Source of the DNA: Candidatus Woesearchaeota archaeon
GTDB taxonomy: Archaea > Nanobdellota > Nanobdellia > Woesearchaeales > GW2011-AR4
DNA: 15,476 nucleotides
NCBI GenBank assembly: GCA_016185865.1
Contig: JACPMU010000030.1
Coordinates: 1-15,476, forward strand
Reading direction: 5' to 3'
Part shown: piece after piece, positions 1-7,028 of the stretch
How positions within the stretch are numbered: the first letter of the stretch is position 1
How the letters are laid out: each line of letters begins with the position of its first letter
The notes under the pieces: generated by a model
Databases searched by the model: none
Seen by the model: the letters and a program-made list of their open reading frames with translations, nothing else
Told to the model about the DNA's origin: nothing
Made by a program: the position numbers and the translations under genes

Positions 1-634
1 AGATAATCCCGCTCACAATTCCGGCTTCCTCAAATTCATGGAATCCGTGCGCAACCAGCCCAGCTGCAAACAATATCAGCAAAATGCTGCTTACATTGAA
101 CAGCTTCTTCAAATTGATTTTTTTGGTGCTTACAAAAAACAGGTAGCCGACAATAATTGCCGCAATTATTCCTAAAGTCCCACCTATAAAATTAATTCCG
201 CTTGCATAATTGATTGCATTCAGGAAGATAACGGTCTCAACACCCTCTCTTATGATTGCCACAAAGATGAGCATGAAAATTCCAACATGGGAGAATAATG
301 GAGTGCTCATCAAATGCCTCTCAACCTTTCCCTCAATCTCTTTTGAGATGTGCCTTTGCTGCATCATCCACAATATCATTGTTGTGAGCAAAACAGCTCC
401 AATAAGCATTGTCGTGCCTTCAAAAATCTGCTCAGATTTTCCTTCAAAATCCCCTGCAAAAACTGTGAATATAAAAGCAGAAAGCAGGCTTGCAATAATC
501 CCAAAAACAATTCCATAATAGACTGTTTTCCTGTAGCTTTGGTTGTTTGTCCTGTTAAGGTAGGCAAGGACAATTCCAACAACTAAGCTTGCTTCCAATG
601 TCTCCCTTGATGTGACCAAAAACGATTCCAGCAT
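1..634 (-). CDS. FTR1-family iron permease (C-terminus beyond window edge)
   Basis: Predicted high-affinity iron permease of the cytoplasmic membrane. Translating the minus strand from the ATG at 634-632 gives 211 residues with no stop before the edge. Two copies of the family's iron-binding R-E-x-x-E motif are visible: RETLE at residues 10-14 and REGVE at 129-133, each inside a hydrophobic helix, plus acidic stretches (GDFEGKSEQ, about 61-69; HEFEE, about 199-203). Several membrane segments are evident (about 15-27, 40-60, 74-91, 115-140, 148-168, 182-197). The family usually runs to about 270-280 residues, so the end is lost by the window, not truncated biologically. The first motif has Thr where Gly is common. 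The start lies 2 nt after the stop of the preceding small gene and has no clear Shine-Dalgarno, so translation is probably coupled. Substrate (ferrous or ferric iron) is inferred from the family. Confidence 0.93.
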   Translation of the reverse strand, partial: MLESFLVTSRETLEASLVVGIVLAYLNRTNNQSYRKTVYYGIVFGIIASLLSAFIFTVFAGDFEGKSEQIFEGTTMLIGAVLLTTMILWMMQQRHISKEIEGKVERHLMSTPLFSHVGIFMLIFVAIIREGVETVIFLNAINYASGINFIGGTLGIIAAIIVGYLFFVSTKKINLKKLFNVSSILLILFAAGLVAHGFHEFEEAGIVSGII

Positions 635-636
635 TT

Positions 637-798
637 TTATTTAGAGTAAACTAACCTGTCATATGCATAACCAAAAGCTGCGCCAACCGCAGCGCCTATT
701 GGATTAAACATAGATATGTAGTAGCCTGCTAATGCACTTGCTCCAGTTATGCCAACTGTGCGGGCATCCACGCCTTTAACTATTCTTTCTAATCCCAT
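637..798 (-). CDS. Small glycine-rich membrane protein upstream of the iron permease
   Basis: Unrecognised protein of 53 residues. A basic N-terminus (MGLERIVKG) is followed by a hydrophobic stretch rich in Gly and Ala (about residues 14-45) with small-xxx-small spacing such as PIGAAVGAAFGYAYD, resembling a glycine-zipper helical hairpin, and a short basic tail. I chose the ATG at 798-796 because GGTGG lies 5-9 nt upstream; an in-frame ATG at 819 would give 60 residues and sits near the predicted transcription start, so it would be leaderless. It is the first gene of a tight operon with the FTR1 permease (2-nt gap), suggesting an accessory or regulatory subunit for iron uptake, but this is inference from position only. 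Confidence 0.72.
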   Translation of the reverse strand: MGLERIVKGVDARTVGITGASALAGYYISMFNPIGAAVGAAFGYAYDRLVYSK

Positions 799-812
799 AA
801 AACCACCATGAC

Positions 813-826
813 TTAACAATTGTTAA
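813..826. promoter_or_regulatory. Perfect 14-bp palindrome at the iron-permease promoter
   Basis: TTAACAATTGTTAA is a perfect palindrome lying between the TATA box (844-851) and the small gene's start, over the expected transcription start (about 822). A dimeric repressor bound here would block initiation. Given the downstream iron permease, an iron-responsive regulator is a natural guess. The motif differs from the TTAGGCAC repeats near 9.6-9.8 kb, so a different protein is likely. AT-rich palindromes arise by chance, but the position is telling. Confidence 0.5.
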
Positions 827-843
827 TTTGGAGTAAAAGCTTA

Positions 844-851
844 TATTTAAA
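844..851 (-). promoter_or_regulatory. TATA box for the small gene/FTR1 operon
   Basis: On the minus strand this reads TTTAAATA, preceded by a purine/C-rich BRE-like GAAACC. It lies about 25 bp upstream of position 822, giving a leader of about 24 nt to the chosen start at 798, which would include the GGTGG ribosome-binding site. Confidence 0.6.
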
Positions 852-874
852 GGTTTCTAGAATTTAGAATTTAA

Positions 875-1576
875 TCAAGCGATTTGCCTGAACAAGACAT
901 ATCTTTTGTCAACATTAACATACTCTGATTTTGTCTTTGAATCAAGCCTGTCCAATAAAGTGTTCAAGGCAACGAAAGACATAGTTATTCCGGCAGTAAA
1001 CAACAGCCTTTCATAAATCACAACAGGAATCAAAGCAATCCATGCGCCTGGTGTCATTGGCACTACATAATTCCACATTGCGCCTCCAACAGCATGCGCT
1101 GTAAAGGTTGCTCCAAGGCTTCTTAAAAAAGCCTTCTCGCCATATTTTTTAGGCAGCAATTTTATTATTATTGGAATTGTCCAAAACAATGAAAAGTACC
1201 AGACTTGCCTGCCAACTGGGTGTGCTATAAACAAGATAATTGCCGCAATTGGAACCAAAAAGCTAAGCTTGTCTTTTTTCGTGCCAAAGTACCATGCTGC
1301 AAAAAGCATCGGGGTTAACCTCAGCACTGTAACCAAATCAAAAGCTGCATTATTTGCAATTTTGCTTGCAACTTCTGCAATCAATACAGACAAAACTCCG
1401 ACAGCAGGCCCCAGAAAAGCGCCTGCAACCGGGCCAAAAAACTGGAACAGCGTAAAGAACTGGTTTTCAGCCCCTATTAATTTTGAGAAATTTATCCTGT
1501 CTCCAACAAAAACCAACAGGCTGAATATAGCCAAAAAAAGCAGCCCTTTCTTTGTGATTAATTTGTCAAGCTTCAT
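875..1576 (-). CDS. Multipass membrane protein, possible ECF-transporter S component
   Basis: Predicted integral membrane protein of 233 residues with about six hydrophobic segments. The stretch FFGPVAGAFLGPAVGVLSVL (about residues 47-66), rich in Gly/Pro in a membrane helix, resembles substrate-binding S components of energy-coupling-factor vitamin transporters, whose length (about 180-230) fits. Other notable patches are AHPVGRQVWYF and HAVGGAMWNYVVPMTPGAW, with His, Trp and Asn inside otherwise hydrophobic sequence, likely lining a binding pocket. The start at 1576 is preferred over an upstream in-frame ATG (1630) because GGGAG lies about 6 nt upstream. No ECF ATPase or T component is in view; S components are often encoded apart from them. 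Substrate unknown. The double hairpin upstream (1621-1710) could control it. Confidence 0.62.
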   Translation of the reverse strand: MKLDKLITKKGLLFLAIFSLLVFVGDRINFSKLIGAENQFFTLFQFFGPVAGAFLGPAVGVLSVLIAEVASKIANNAAFDLVTVLRLTPMLFAAWYFGTKKDKLSFLVPIAAIILFIAHPVGRQVWYFSLFWTIPIIIKLLPKKYGEKAFLRSLGATFTAHAVGGAMWNYVVPMTPGAWIALIPVVIYERLLFTAGITMSFVALNTLLDRLDSKTKSEYVNVDKRYVLFRQIA

Positions 1577-1607
1577 TATATCTCCCTGGATTTTGAAAAA
1601 GAGCCTG

Positions 1608-1615
1608 TTTAAATA
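1608..1615 (-). promoter_or_regulatory. Possible TATA box for the ECF-S-like gene
   Basis: The minus strand reads TATTTAAA within TTATTTAAAC. Placing transcription start about 25 bp on (about 1586) leaves a leader of about 10 nt that just keeps the GGGAG ribosome-binding site (1586-1582). If this is the real promoter, the double hairpin at 1621-1710 would lie outside the transcript leader, so the two assignments compete. Confidence 0.4.
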
Positions 1616-1620
1616 ATTTT

Positions 1621-1710
1621 CTATACTCACGGATAATAATAATTGAGCAATAGTTATCCGTTCGTAATAGGTAAAGGCAATAATTATGCTCAGTTATTTG
1701 TTGCCTTTAC
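1621..1710 (-). promoter_or_regulatory. Two contiguous hairpins with complementary loops (candidate structured RNA leader)
   Basis: Read on the minus strand, hairpin 1 (1710-1671) has a perfect 10-bp stem GTAAAGGCAA/TTGCCTTTAC closing a 20-nt loop. Hairpin 2 (1670-1621) starts at the very next base: CTAT pairs with ATAG at its base, then an internal loop, then CGGATAA/TTATCCG (7 bp) closing a 17-nt loop. Loop 1 contains TGAGCA and loop 2 TGCTCA, fully complementary over 6 nt, so a kissing-loop interaction is possible. It sits between the stop of the winged-helix gene (1715) and the start of the ECF-S-like gene (1576). It could be a riboswitch-like leader, a 3' end/terminator structure, or DNA operators. 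It does not match a riboswitch class I can name. Confidence 0.5.
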
Positions 1711-1714
1711 TATG

Positions 1715-2218
1715 TCAGAAATTCTCAGCCAGGTAAACAGCATATGTTTTTCCCTTAAGCTCCCTCTTGACAAGATGCTTTTTCTCGAAATCTGTAAGAA
1801 TCTGGCTGACTTTGGATTTTGACAAGTCAGTCCTGAATTTCAATGTTGATTGTGTAATTCCGTCCTGCTCTTTGATTGCTTTCAGCACTTTCTGCTCGTT
1901 TTCATCCATTGCCTTCAGGATTAATTCAAACTTGTTCTGCTCAACTTTAATATTTTTTTCCTCCTCAAGCCTTTTGAGGATAGCTTCCTCGCTTGTGCTG
2001 AAGAATAATAGGTAAACTCCCAATGCTCCGATAAACGAGATTAATCCGACAGCAACATGCGACAGCCCCATTAATGACTCAACCCTCTGGCACTCGTTTG
2101 TAGGATAGCATTGCAGCGCAGTTGTCTGCCTGCCAAGCACCCCCATGAAACCAAGGGCCAGTATGCTGGCTAATACGCTGATTGACAAAACCACAAACCC
2201 AAGCTTCTTGTTCTCCAT
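1715..2218 (-). CDS. Membrane-anchored winged-helix transcriptional regulator
   Basis: Protein of 167 residues with two membrane helices (about 7-28 and 51-73) joined by an outer loop holding Cys37 and Cys43, then a charged, probably coiled linker (about 77-100) and a C-terminal winged helix-turn-helix (about 103-163). The HTH core DENEQKVLKAIKEQDGITQS, the recognition helix near LSKSKVSQILTDFEKK and the wing (LVKRELKGKTYAVYL) are typical of archaeal MarR-like domains. The layout is known in archaea for membrane-tethered regulators sensing the cell surface; the ligand is unknown. Loop cysteines could form a redox-sensitive disulfide (inference). It lies just upstream of, and on the same strand as, the ECF-S-like gene, and is divergent from metG. 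Its TATA box leaves almost no leader. Confidence 0.82.
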   Translation of the reverse strand: MENKKLGFVVLSISVLASILALGFMGVLGRQTTALQCYPTNECQRVESLMGLSHVAVGLISFIGALGVYLLFFSTSEEAILKRLEEEKNIKVEQNKFELILKAMDENEQKVLKAIKEQDGITQSTLKFRTDLSKSKVSQILTDFEKKHLVKRELKGKTYAVYLAENF

Positions 2219-2242
2219 CTAAATGATAAATATGCTTTGTTA

Positions 2243-2250
2243 TATATAAA
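2243..2250 (-). promoter_or_regulatory. TATA box for the winged-helix regulator gene
   Basis: The minus strand reads TTTATATA within CTTTATATATAAC. Its centre is about 29 bp from the ATG at 2218, giving a transcript with only about 4 nt of leader. Confidence 0.6.
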
Positions 2251-2279
2251 GTTTGTGTAGAACTGCGCAGCAATACCTT

Positions 2280-2287
2280 TTTAAATA
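2280..2287 (+). promoter_or_regulatory. TATA box for metG
   Basis: TTTAAATA centred about 25 bp upstream of the GTG at 2309, predicting a leaderless mRNA starting at the GTG. No Shine-Dalgarno precedes the GTG, in agreement. Confidence 0.6.
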
Positions 2288-2308
2288 TCCTCTTTTACAT
2301 ATATTTGG

Positions 2309-4399
2309 GTGACAAAATTCACAAAAGCAAAGCACAAAATCCTTGTAACAAGCGCGTTGCCATATGCAAACGGGCCGATCCATCTTGGCCATCTTGTTGA
2401 ATATATCCAGGTAGACATATTTGTCAGGTTTCTAAGGCTTATCGAAGAAAATGTTCTGTTTGTCTGCGCTGATGACACCCACGGCGCTCCAATCGAGATA
2501 AAAGCAAGCGAGCTGGGCATAACTCCTGAAAAGCTTATTTCACAAGTTTATGACGAGCATGTTCAGGATTTCAAAGAATTCCTGATAAGCTTTGATAATT
2601 ACTACACTACAAACAGCCCTGAAAATAAATTTTATAGTGATTTAATATTTAAAAAGTTAAAAGAAAAAAATCTTATCTACACCAAAGACATTGAAGTCAC
2701 TTATTGCGAGCATGACAAAAGGACTTTGCCTGACAGGTATGTAAAAGGAAAATGCCCGAAATGCAATGCGCCTGACCAGTATGGAGATGTATGCGAGAAC
2801 TGCAATGCGGCATACAAGACAATAGACCTAATTGAGCCTTATTGCGCAATCTGCAAAAGCAAGCCAATAAGAAAAAGCTCAAAGCATTATTTCTTCAGAT
2901 TAAGCAAATTCTCGAAAAAGCTTGAGTCATGGCTGAAGAAGAACAGGAACCTGCAGCCTGAGATTAAGAACTTTGTGTTCAACTGGATAAAAAACGGCTT
3001 GGAGGACTGGAACATATCAAGAGACGGGCCTTATTTTGGCTTCAAGATTCCGGGCGAGGAAGACAAGTACTATTATGTATGGCTTGATGCTCCAATAGGA
3101 TACATTGCAAGCACGGATAACTACTGTAAAAATCACGGCTTAAATACTGAGGACTACTGGAGCAGCAAAGACGCAAGAATTTACCATTTCATCGGCAAGG
3201 ACATAATTTATTTCCACTTCCTTTTCTGGCCTGCAATGCTGCTTGGCTCCGGCTTCTCATTGCCATATCATATTCCAGTCCACGGGTTTTTGACAGTCAA
3301 CAACGAAAAGATGAGCAAGAGCAGGGGCACTTTCTTTACTGCAAAGGAATTTCTGCAGAAGCATAATGCTGAGCACCTTAGGTTTTACTATGCCGGATTG
3401 TTGAGCGGCAGGATGTCCGATATAGACTTAAATTTTGACGATTTCAGGAAAAAAATAAACAATGAACTGGCTGCAAACATAGGTAACTTCTGCTACAGAG
3501 TATTGAATTTCCTGAACAGGTATTTTGATGGAGAAATCAAGGATATTGACAGCAATAAAAAACTGCTTGATGAAATAAAAAAACTTGCAAAGAATGTTGA
3601 AAAAAATTATTACGGGCTTAATTTTAACGAGGCGCTTAAAAGTGTATTGCATATTTCCTCACTTGGCAACAAATACTTCCAGGAAAACGAGCCTTGGAAA
3701 CTGATTGAGAAAGACAGGGAAAAGGTGCATAAAATTCTCGGATTGTGCGCCAATATTGTCAAGGACTTGAGCATTTTGATTGAGCCTATTTTGCCGGATT
3801 TCTCGTTAAGACTGCAGCAGCAGCTGAATCTGAGAAATTTGAAATGGAGAGATATTAATTCTGAATTAAAAAACCATAAAATAGGCAAAGACGAAATTTT
3901 GGTAAAGAAAATGGAGGAAAAGAAAGAAACAAAGAGAGAATTCCCATTGAACCTAAAAGTTGCAAAAATAATAGAAGTCAAAGAGCATCCGAATGCCGAG
4001 AAGCTCTACATTCTTGATATAGACTTGGGAAATGAAAAACGGCAGCTTGTTGCAGGAATAAAAGGCTATTATTCTGCCGATGAGCTGAAAAACAAAAAAA
4101 TAATAGTAGTTGCAAATCTAAAGCCGGCTAAATTGAGGGGTGTTGAAAGCAAGGGCATGCTGCTTGCAGGAGATGACGGCACAGGGCCTGGTTTGTTGAC
4201 AGCCGAGCACAGCAATACTGGCGACAAGGCTTATTTTGAAGGGCTTGAGAATGGGACTGCGCAAATCACTTATGAAGAATTCGCAAAAATCAGCATGCTG
4301 GTTAAAAACAGCAAAGTTTACTTTGATAACAAGGAATTAAAAACCGACAAGGAAATAATCAGGGTTGAAAAATCAAAAGACGGCGCAAGAGTCAGGTAA
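2309..4399 (+). CDS. metG: Methionyl-tRNA synthetase with C-terminal tRNA-binding domain
   Basis: Cytosolic enzyme charging tRNA-Met with methionine using ATP. The 696 residues hold the class I signatures HLGH (25-28) and KMSKS (334-338), and a connective insert with Cys-rich zinc knuckles (CEH 133-135, CPKC 149-152, CENC 162-165, CAIC 179-182), the two-knuckle pattern of archaeal and E. coli-type MetRS. The anticodon-binding helical domain spans about 385-515. After a charged linker (about 525-545), an OB-fold tRNA-binding domain of EMAPII/Trbp111 type follows (about 546-648; LKVAKIIEVKEHPNAEKLYI). That domain is often a separate gene in archaea but is fused here. A tail of about 45 residues after it is unassigned. 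The start is GTG; the upstream TATA predicts a leaderless transcript. The last 8 bp overlap the convergent surface-protein gene. Confidence 0.97.
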   Translation: MTKFTKAKHKILVTSALPYANGPIHLGHLVEYIQVDIFVRFLRLIEENVLFVCADDTHGAPIEIKASELGITPEKLISQVYDEHVQDFKEFLISFDNYYTTNSPENKFYSDLIFKKLKEKNLIYTKDIEVTYCEHDKRTLPDRYVKGKCPKCNAPDQYGDVCENCNAAYKTIDLIEPYCAICKSKPIRKSSKHYFFRLSKFSKKLESWLKKNRNLQPEIKNFVFNWIKNGLEDWNISRDGPYFGFKIPGEEDKYYYVWLDAPIGYIASTDNYCKNHGLNTEDYWSSKDARIYHFIGKDIIYFHFLFWPAMLLGSGFSLPYHIPVHGFLTVNNEKMSKSRGTFFTAKEFLQKHNAEHLRFYYAGLLSGRMSDIDLNFDDFRKKINNELAANIGNFCYRVLNFLNRYFDGEIKDIDSNKKLLDEIKKLAKNVEKNYYGLNFNEALKSVLHISSLGNKYFQENEPWKLIEKDREKVHKILGLCANIVKDLSILIEPILPDFSLRLQQQLNLRNLKWRDINSELKNHKIGKDEILVKKMEEKKETKREFPLNLKVAKIIEVKEHPNAEKLYILDIDLGNEKRQLVAGIKGYYSADELKNKKIIVVANLKPAKLRGVESKGMLLAGDDGTGPGLLTAEHSNTGDKAYFEGLENGTAQITYEEFAKISMLVKNSKVYFDNKELKTDKEIIRVEKSKDGARVR

Positions 4400-6230
4400 A
4401 AGCATCTTTGTACAAAAGAATCTGCTGCCTTGGGCTCACCTCACTGCTCATTGGAGAGCTGTCTTCAATTGTCTTGCCGTTTTCCGCAAAGACTTTTGTT
4501 GATGAGCCTGCTGTTTTTATTATATAATTATAAGTGCCGTCATTGACATTGTATCCTTTGGATATGGCAACATCCTTGTTTTTGACAATAAGGGAATCTC
4601 CTTTTGCGTTGTTTCTTGACGCTAATGGAAAAGACTTGTCCCTTTCAACAAGCTTTATGTTGGAGAATCCTCTTGTGAGTATGAGGTAATTAACTGCAAA
4701 CCCGCTTATGTCAACAGCATTCATGTACAGGCTAAGTTTTTGCTTGTCAAATGTCAATGACAGCTTCTCATCCCTGTTGATGTTGATCGCCCTGCTTTCC
4801 CTCAGCTTTTGCTGCTCTTGTTGGTTTACTGCTGCAACAGCCACGCTTGATTTTGGGTTGAAGATGAATGTGTTTGTAAGGTAAGTTTCAGGGCTTTCGC
4901 TTCCTGTCCCAAGATAAGTTGTTGTGCCTCTTCCAATGTAAAGCTGGTTGCTGTTAGCATCGGTTGCTGAAACCCCCTGGCCTGCAACAGATATTTTTGT
5001 TGTTCCTCCCTTGTCAATGTTCACAAAACCATCCTGCTGGTACACAACCCCTTCATTCTCAGTTCCTTTTAATGTAAACATGCTGCTTTGCTTCTTGTCT
5101 ATGACATGCAATGAACTGAATCCTATATCAACTTGGCTTGATGGGGGAAGCACAGTTAGGCATTGTGAAGCTCCATCTTTAAGGTCTTGTATGCAGTTTG
5201 GCTGGCCTGAGCATGCCCCATCCCTATGCCCTGGGCAGTTTGTCCAAACAACCTGATTAGTTGTGACTTGTCCTGCTGCCTTTGCTGCTTCGCTATCAAG
5301 CTCGGATTTTGCAGCCTGCGCATTTTCCGCGAAATACTGGCTTTGCGCTTGATTGGGGTCATTTTCAAGCGATTCTTTTGCATTTGCCGGCATAGTTTGA
5401 GCAGACTGGTAATTTTGATTATTGCTCATCACTACTTTGGAAACTTCTAATGCCTTTTCCTCGTTGTTTACCTGGGCATTGACCATTGCGCTTCTCACGC
5501 TCGGGTCTGCCAAAATAGCTGAATCTTGTGCTTTCACAAAATTGGTAAGAGCAGCTTTGTCGCAATTGTTTGCGCATGTATTAATGACCCCGGCTGCTAC
5601 TGTTGTAGAATGGGTTTGATAATTTTCTTCAACCATAGCCTGCGCAGTCTTTGGCTCTGTGGGGTCTGCATCTTTGTCTATTTTTTCATATGCAATGTTT
5701 CCGACTTGCCCTAGAAAAAATTTTATTGCCTGTAGAGAGAGGCAATTCCTGGCCATTTTCAATCCCTCAGCTGTCTGGATAAAACTTGGAGTTTGCATAA
5801 AGCAATTTATCATTTCAGAGCACGGTATCAGTTTCAGGAAAAAACTGCCGCCTTTGACGATTCCGGTTTGCGTTGCAACAGCCAATTCTTTGTTTGTTGT
5901 TACAGCAGCTTTATAAGCTGAAAAAGTAGCCTCCAGTCCAGCTTCTTTTTTTGTTTCGCATGCGCCACATGTAATTCCAAAGTTTTCTTCGCATTTAGCT
6001 AAACATTCTGCGTATTCAGCCATGATTTTGGCAACTGCAGAATTACAAGTACCGCTGGCAGCAGCATCCAGTGGCTCATAAACAGCAACGCATTCTTTTG
6101 CGCCGCAGGCGAGTGAATCTAAGCACGATGCTGGTGCTGGGGTTGGTCCGCATCCAGCAGAAGGTTGTCCGTAGACAATCTGCATCAAGATTACAAATAA
6201 CATTACAATAATTATCTTTCTCATTTTCAT
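4392..6230 (-). CDS. Secreted Cys-rich protein with beta-rich C-terminal half (unknown function)
   Basis: Unrecognised exported protein of 612 residues. A Sec signal peptide (basic MKMRK, hydrophobic core to about residue 20, likely cleavage after YG at 20-21) is followed by a helical, Ala-rich region (about 40-320) with Cys-x(2-3)-Cys pairs (C76/C80, C88/C91, C219/C223). All 18 cysteines lie in the first 357 residues; none follows. The even number suggests disulfides. The last 250 residues look beta-rich (LHVIDKKQSSMFTLKG, TYNYIIKTAGSSTKVFAEN). No C-terminal anchor is seen, so it is probably released or held by partners. The start overlaps the stop of the upstream gene as ATGA, indicating translational coupling; an ATG two codons in is an alternative. 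It is last in the surface cluster. A structural or scaffold role is possible but unproven. Confidence 0.82.
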   Translation of the reverse strand: MKMRKIIIVMLFVILMQIVYGQPSAGCGPTPAPASCLDSLACGAKECVAVYEPLDAAASGTCNSAVAKIMAEYAECLAKCEENFGITCGACETKKEAGLEATFSAYKAAVTTNKELAVATQTGIVKGGSFFLKLIPCSEMINCFMQTPSFIQTAEGLKMARNCLSLQAIKFFLGQVGNIAYEKIDKDADPTEPKTAQAMVEENYQTHSTTVAAGVINTCANNCDKAALTNFVKAQDSAILADPSVRSAMVNAQVNNEEKALEVSKVVMSNNQNYQSAQTMPANAKESLENDPNQAQSQYFAENAQAAKSELDSEAAKAAGQVTTNQVVWTNCPGHRDGACSGQPNCIQDLKDGASQCLTVLPPSSQVDIGFSSLHVIDKKQSSMFTLKGTENEGVVYQQDGFVNIDKGGTTKISVAGQGVSATDANSNQLYIGRGTTTYLGTGSESPETYLTNTFIFNPKSSVAVAAVNQQEQQKLRESRAININRDEKLSLTFDKQKLSLYMNAVDISGFAVNYLILTRGFSNIKLVERDKSFPLASRNNAKGDSLIVKNKDVAISKGYNVNDGTYNYIIKTAGSSTKVFAENGKTIEDSSPMSSEVSPRQQILLYKDAFT

Positions 6231-7003
6231 TTTGCCAGATTAATCCTGTTAGCCCACTGGAAAATATAGGGCTCGTCATCAATCTCGTTCTCTAGGTCAA
6301 TTATCCTGTAGATTATTGTGTTGTCATCGTGAGTGTAAGCTGTTATGTTATAGTTCCTGTTGCTGACATCAGTTAAGTAATCCCAGTGTATGTATCTGTC
6401 ATTTTCAGTCTCGTCATCGACAATGTGCCTTGCTATTGCAATTATGTCCTTCAGCCTGACTTTGACTTCTGTGACATAATTCTTGTCGATGTTTCTGGAG
6501 CTGAAAGCCCTGTTTATGCTTACCGGATAAATAACATTAAACACAGCTTCATTGTCGCTAAGCTCAACAGCTGTCTTTGGATTGCTGTCAACAATTCTTG
6601 TGTTCTTGAAAGCCCTGAAGCCATTGGTGCATTCCCTCAAATTTTCATTCATGTATTTTGCAAGCACAAGCTCATTGAACTCCTGCTCGGTAAGTATGAA
6701 TGGCTTGCCTTCATGATAGTAGTAAGGAATCCTGTAACTGGTGTCAAAGCTGTAAAAATTTGGAAATGCATCTGCCTTAAGATTACCCCCTATAAACCCA
6801 AGGTAAAACACAGCATCCTTTGCTGTCTTGTCAACGCATGACTGTACAAAATTTCTGATGTTGGTGTCATCTATCCTTACATTCTCTATTTCCGGCTCCA
6901 GCTTTGAAGTGCCTGTGTCCCTTAGGATTGCAAGCAGTATAAAGCCGCCAAGAAGCAGTATGCCTGCTGCTACAAAAAACGTCACCTGGCCTCTTTTTTT
7001 CAT
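6227..7003 (-). CDS. Pilin-like (class III signal peptide) membrane-anchored protein, unknown function
   Basis: Protein of 258 residues starting MKKRGQVTFFVAAGILLLGG. The Lys-Arg-Gly before Gln and an immediate hydrophobic helix (about 8-26) match the archaeal class III signal peptide cut by prepilin-like peptidase (PibD/FlaK type) between Gly5 and Gln6, so it may be processed like a pilin or stay as a single-pass anchor. The ectodomain (about 35-258) is mixed, with two cysteines (in FVQSCVDKT and NLRECTNGF), which could pair. At 258 residues it is longer than ordinary archaeal pilins. Such proteins beginning KKRGQVTFF are frequent in DPANN genomes (recollection, not searched). It is the fourth of five genes in the cluster: 25 nt after its upstream neighbour, and overlapping the downstream secreted gene by 4 nt. 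Confidence 0.82.
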   Translation of the reverse strand: MKKRGQVTFFVAAGILLLGGFILLAILRDTGTSKLEPEIENVRIDDTNIRNFVQSCVDKTAKDAVFYLGFIGGNLKADAFPNFYSFDTSYRIPYYYHEGKPFILTEQEFNELVLAKYMNENLRECTNGFRAFKNTRIVDSNPKTAVELSDNEAVFNVIYPVSINRAFSSRNIDKNYVTEVKVRLKDIIAIARHIVDDETENDRYIHWDYLTDVSNRNYNITAYTHDDNTIIYRIIDLENEIDDEPYIFQWANRINLAK

Positions 7004-7028
7004 TTTAGTGTTTTTATTGAATATATTT

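Noticed and set aside
1..634. FTR1 gene as a truncated pseudogene
   Set aside because: The reading frame is open to the window edge with both iron motifs intact; the missing end is due to the window.
1577..1630. Upstream ATG at 1630 as start of the ECF-S-like gene
   Set aside because: It would overlap hairpin 2 and the TATA-like box and lacks a ribosome-binding site, whereas the ATG at 1576 has GGGAG correctly spaced.
1621..1710. tRNA or known riboswitch in the double-hairpin region
   Set aside because: No cloverleaf, T-loop or anticodon arm; no closing three-way junction or conserved core of a purine, TPP or fluoride riboswitch could be found by eye.
4948..5256. Plus-strand open frames inside the surface cluster (for example 4948-5256, 6386-6841)
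   Set aside because: They lie antisense to well-supported genes with clear signal peptides and domains; their translations have no recognisable composition or start signals.
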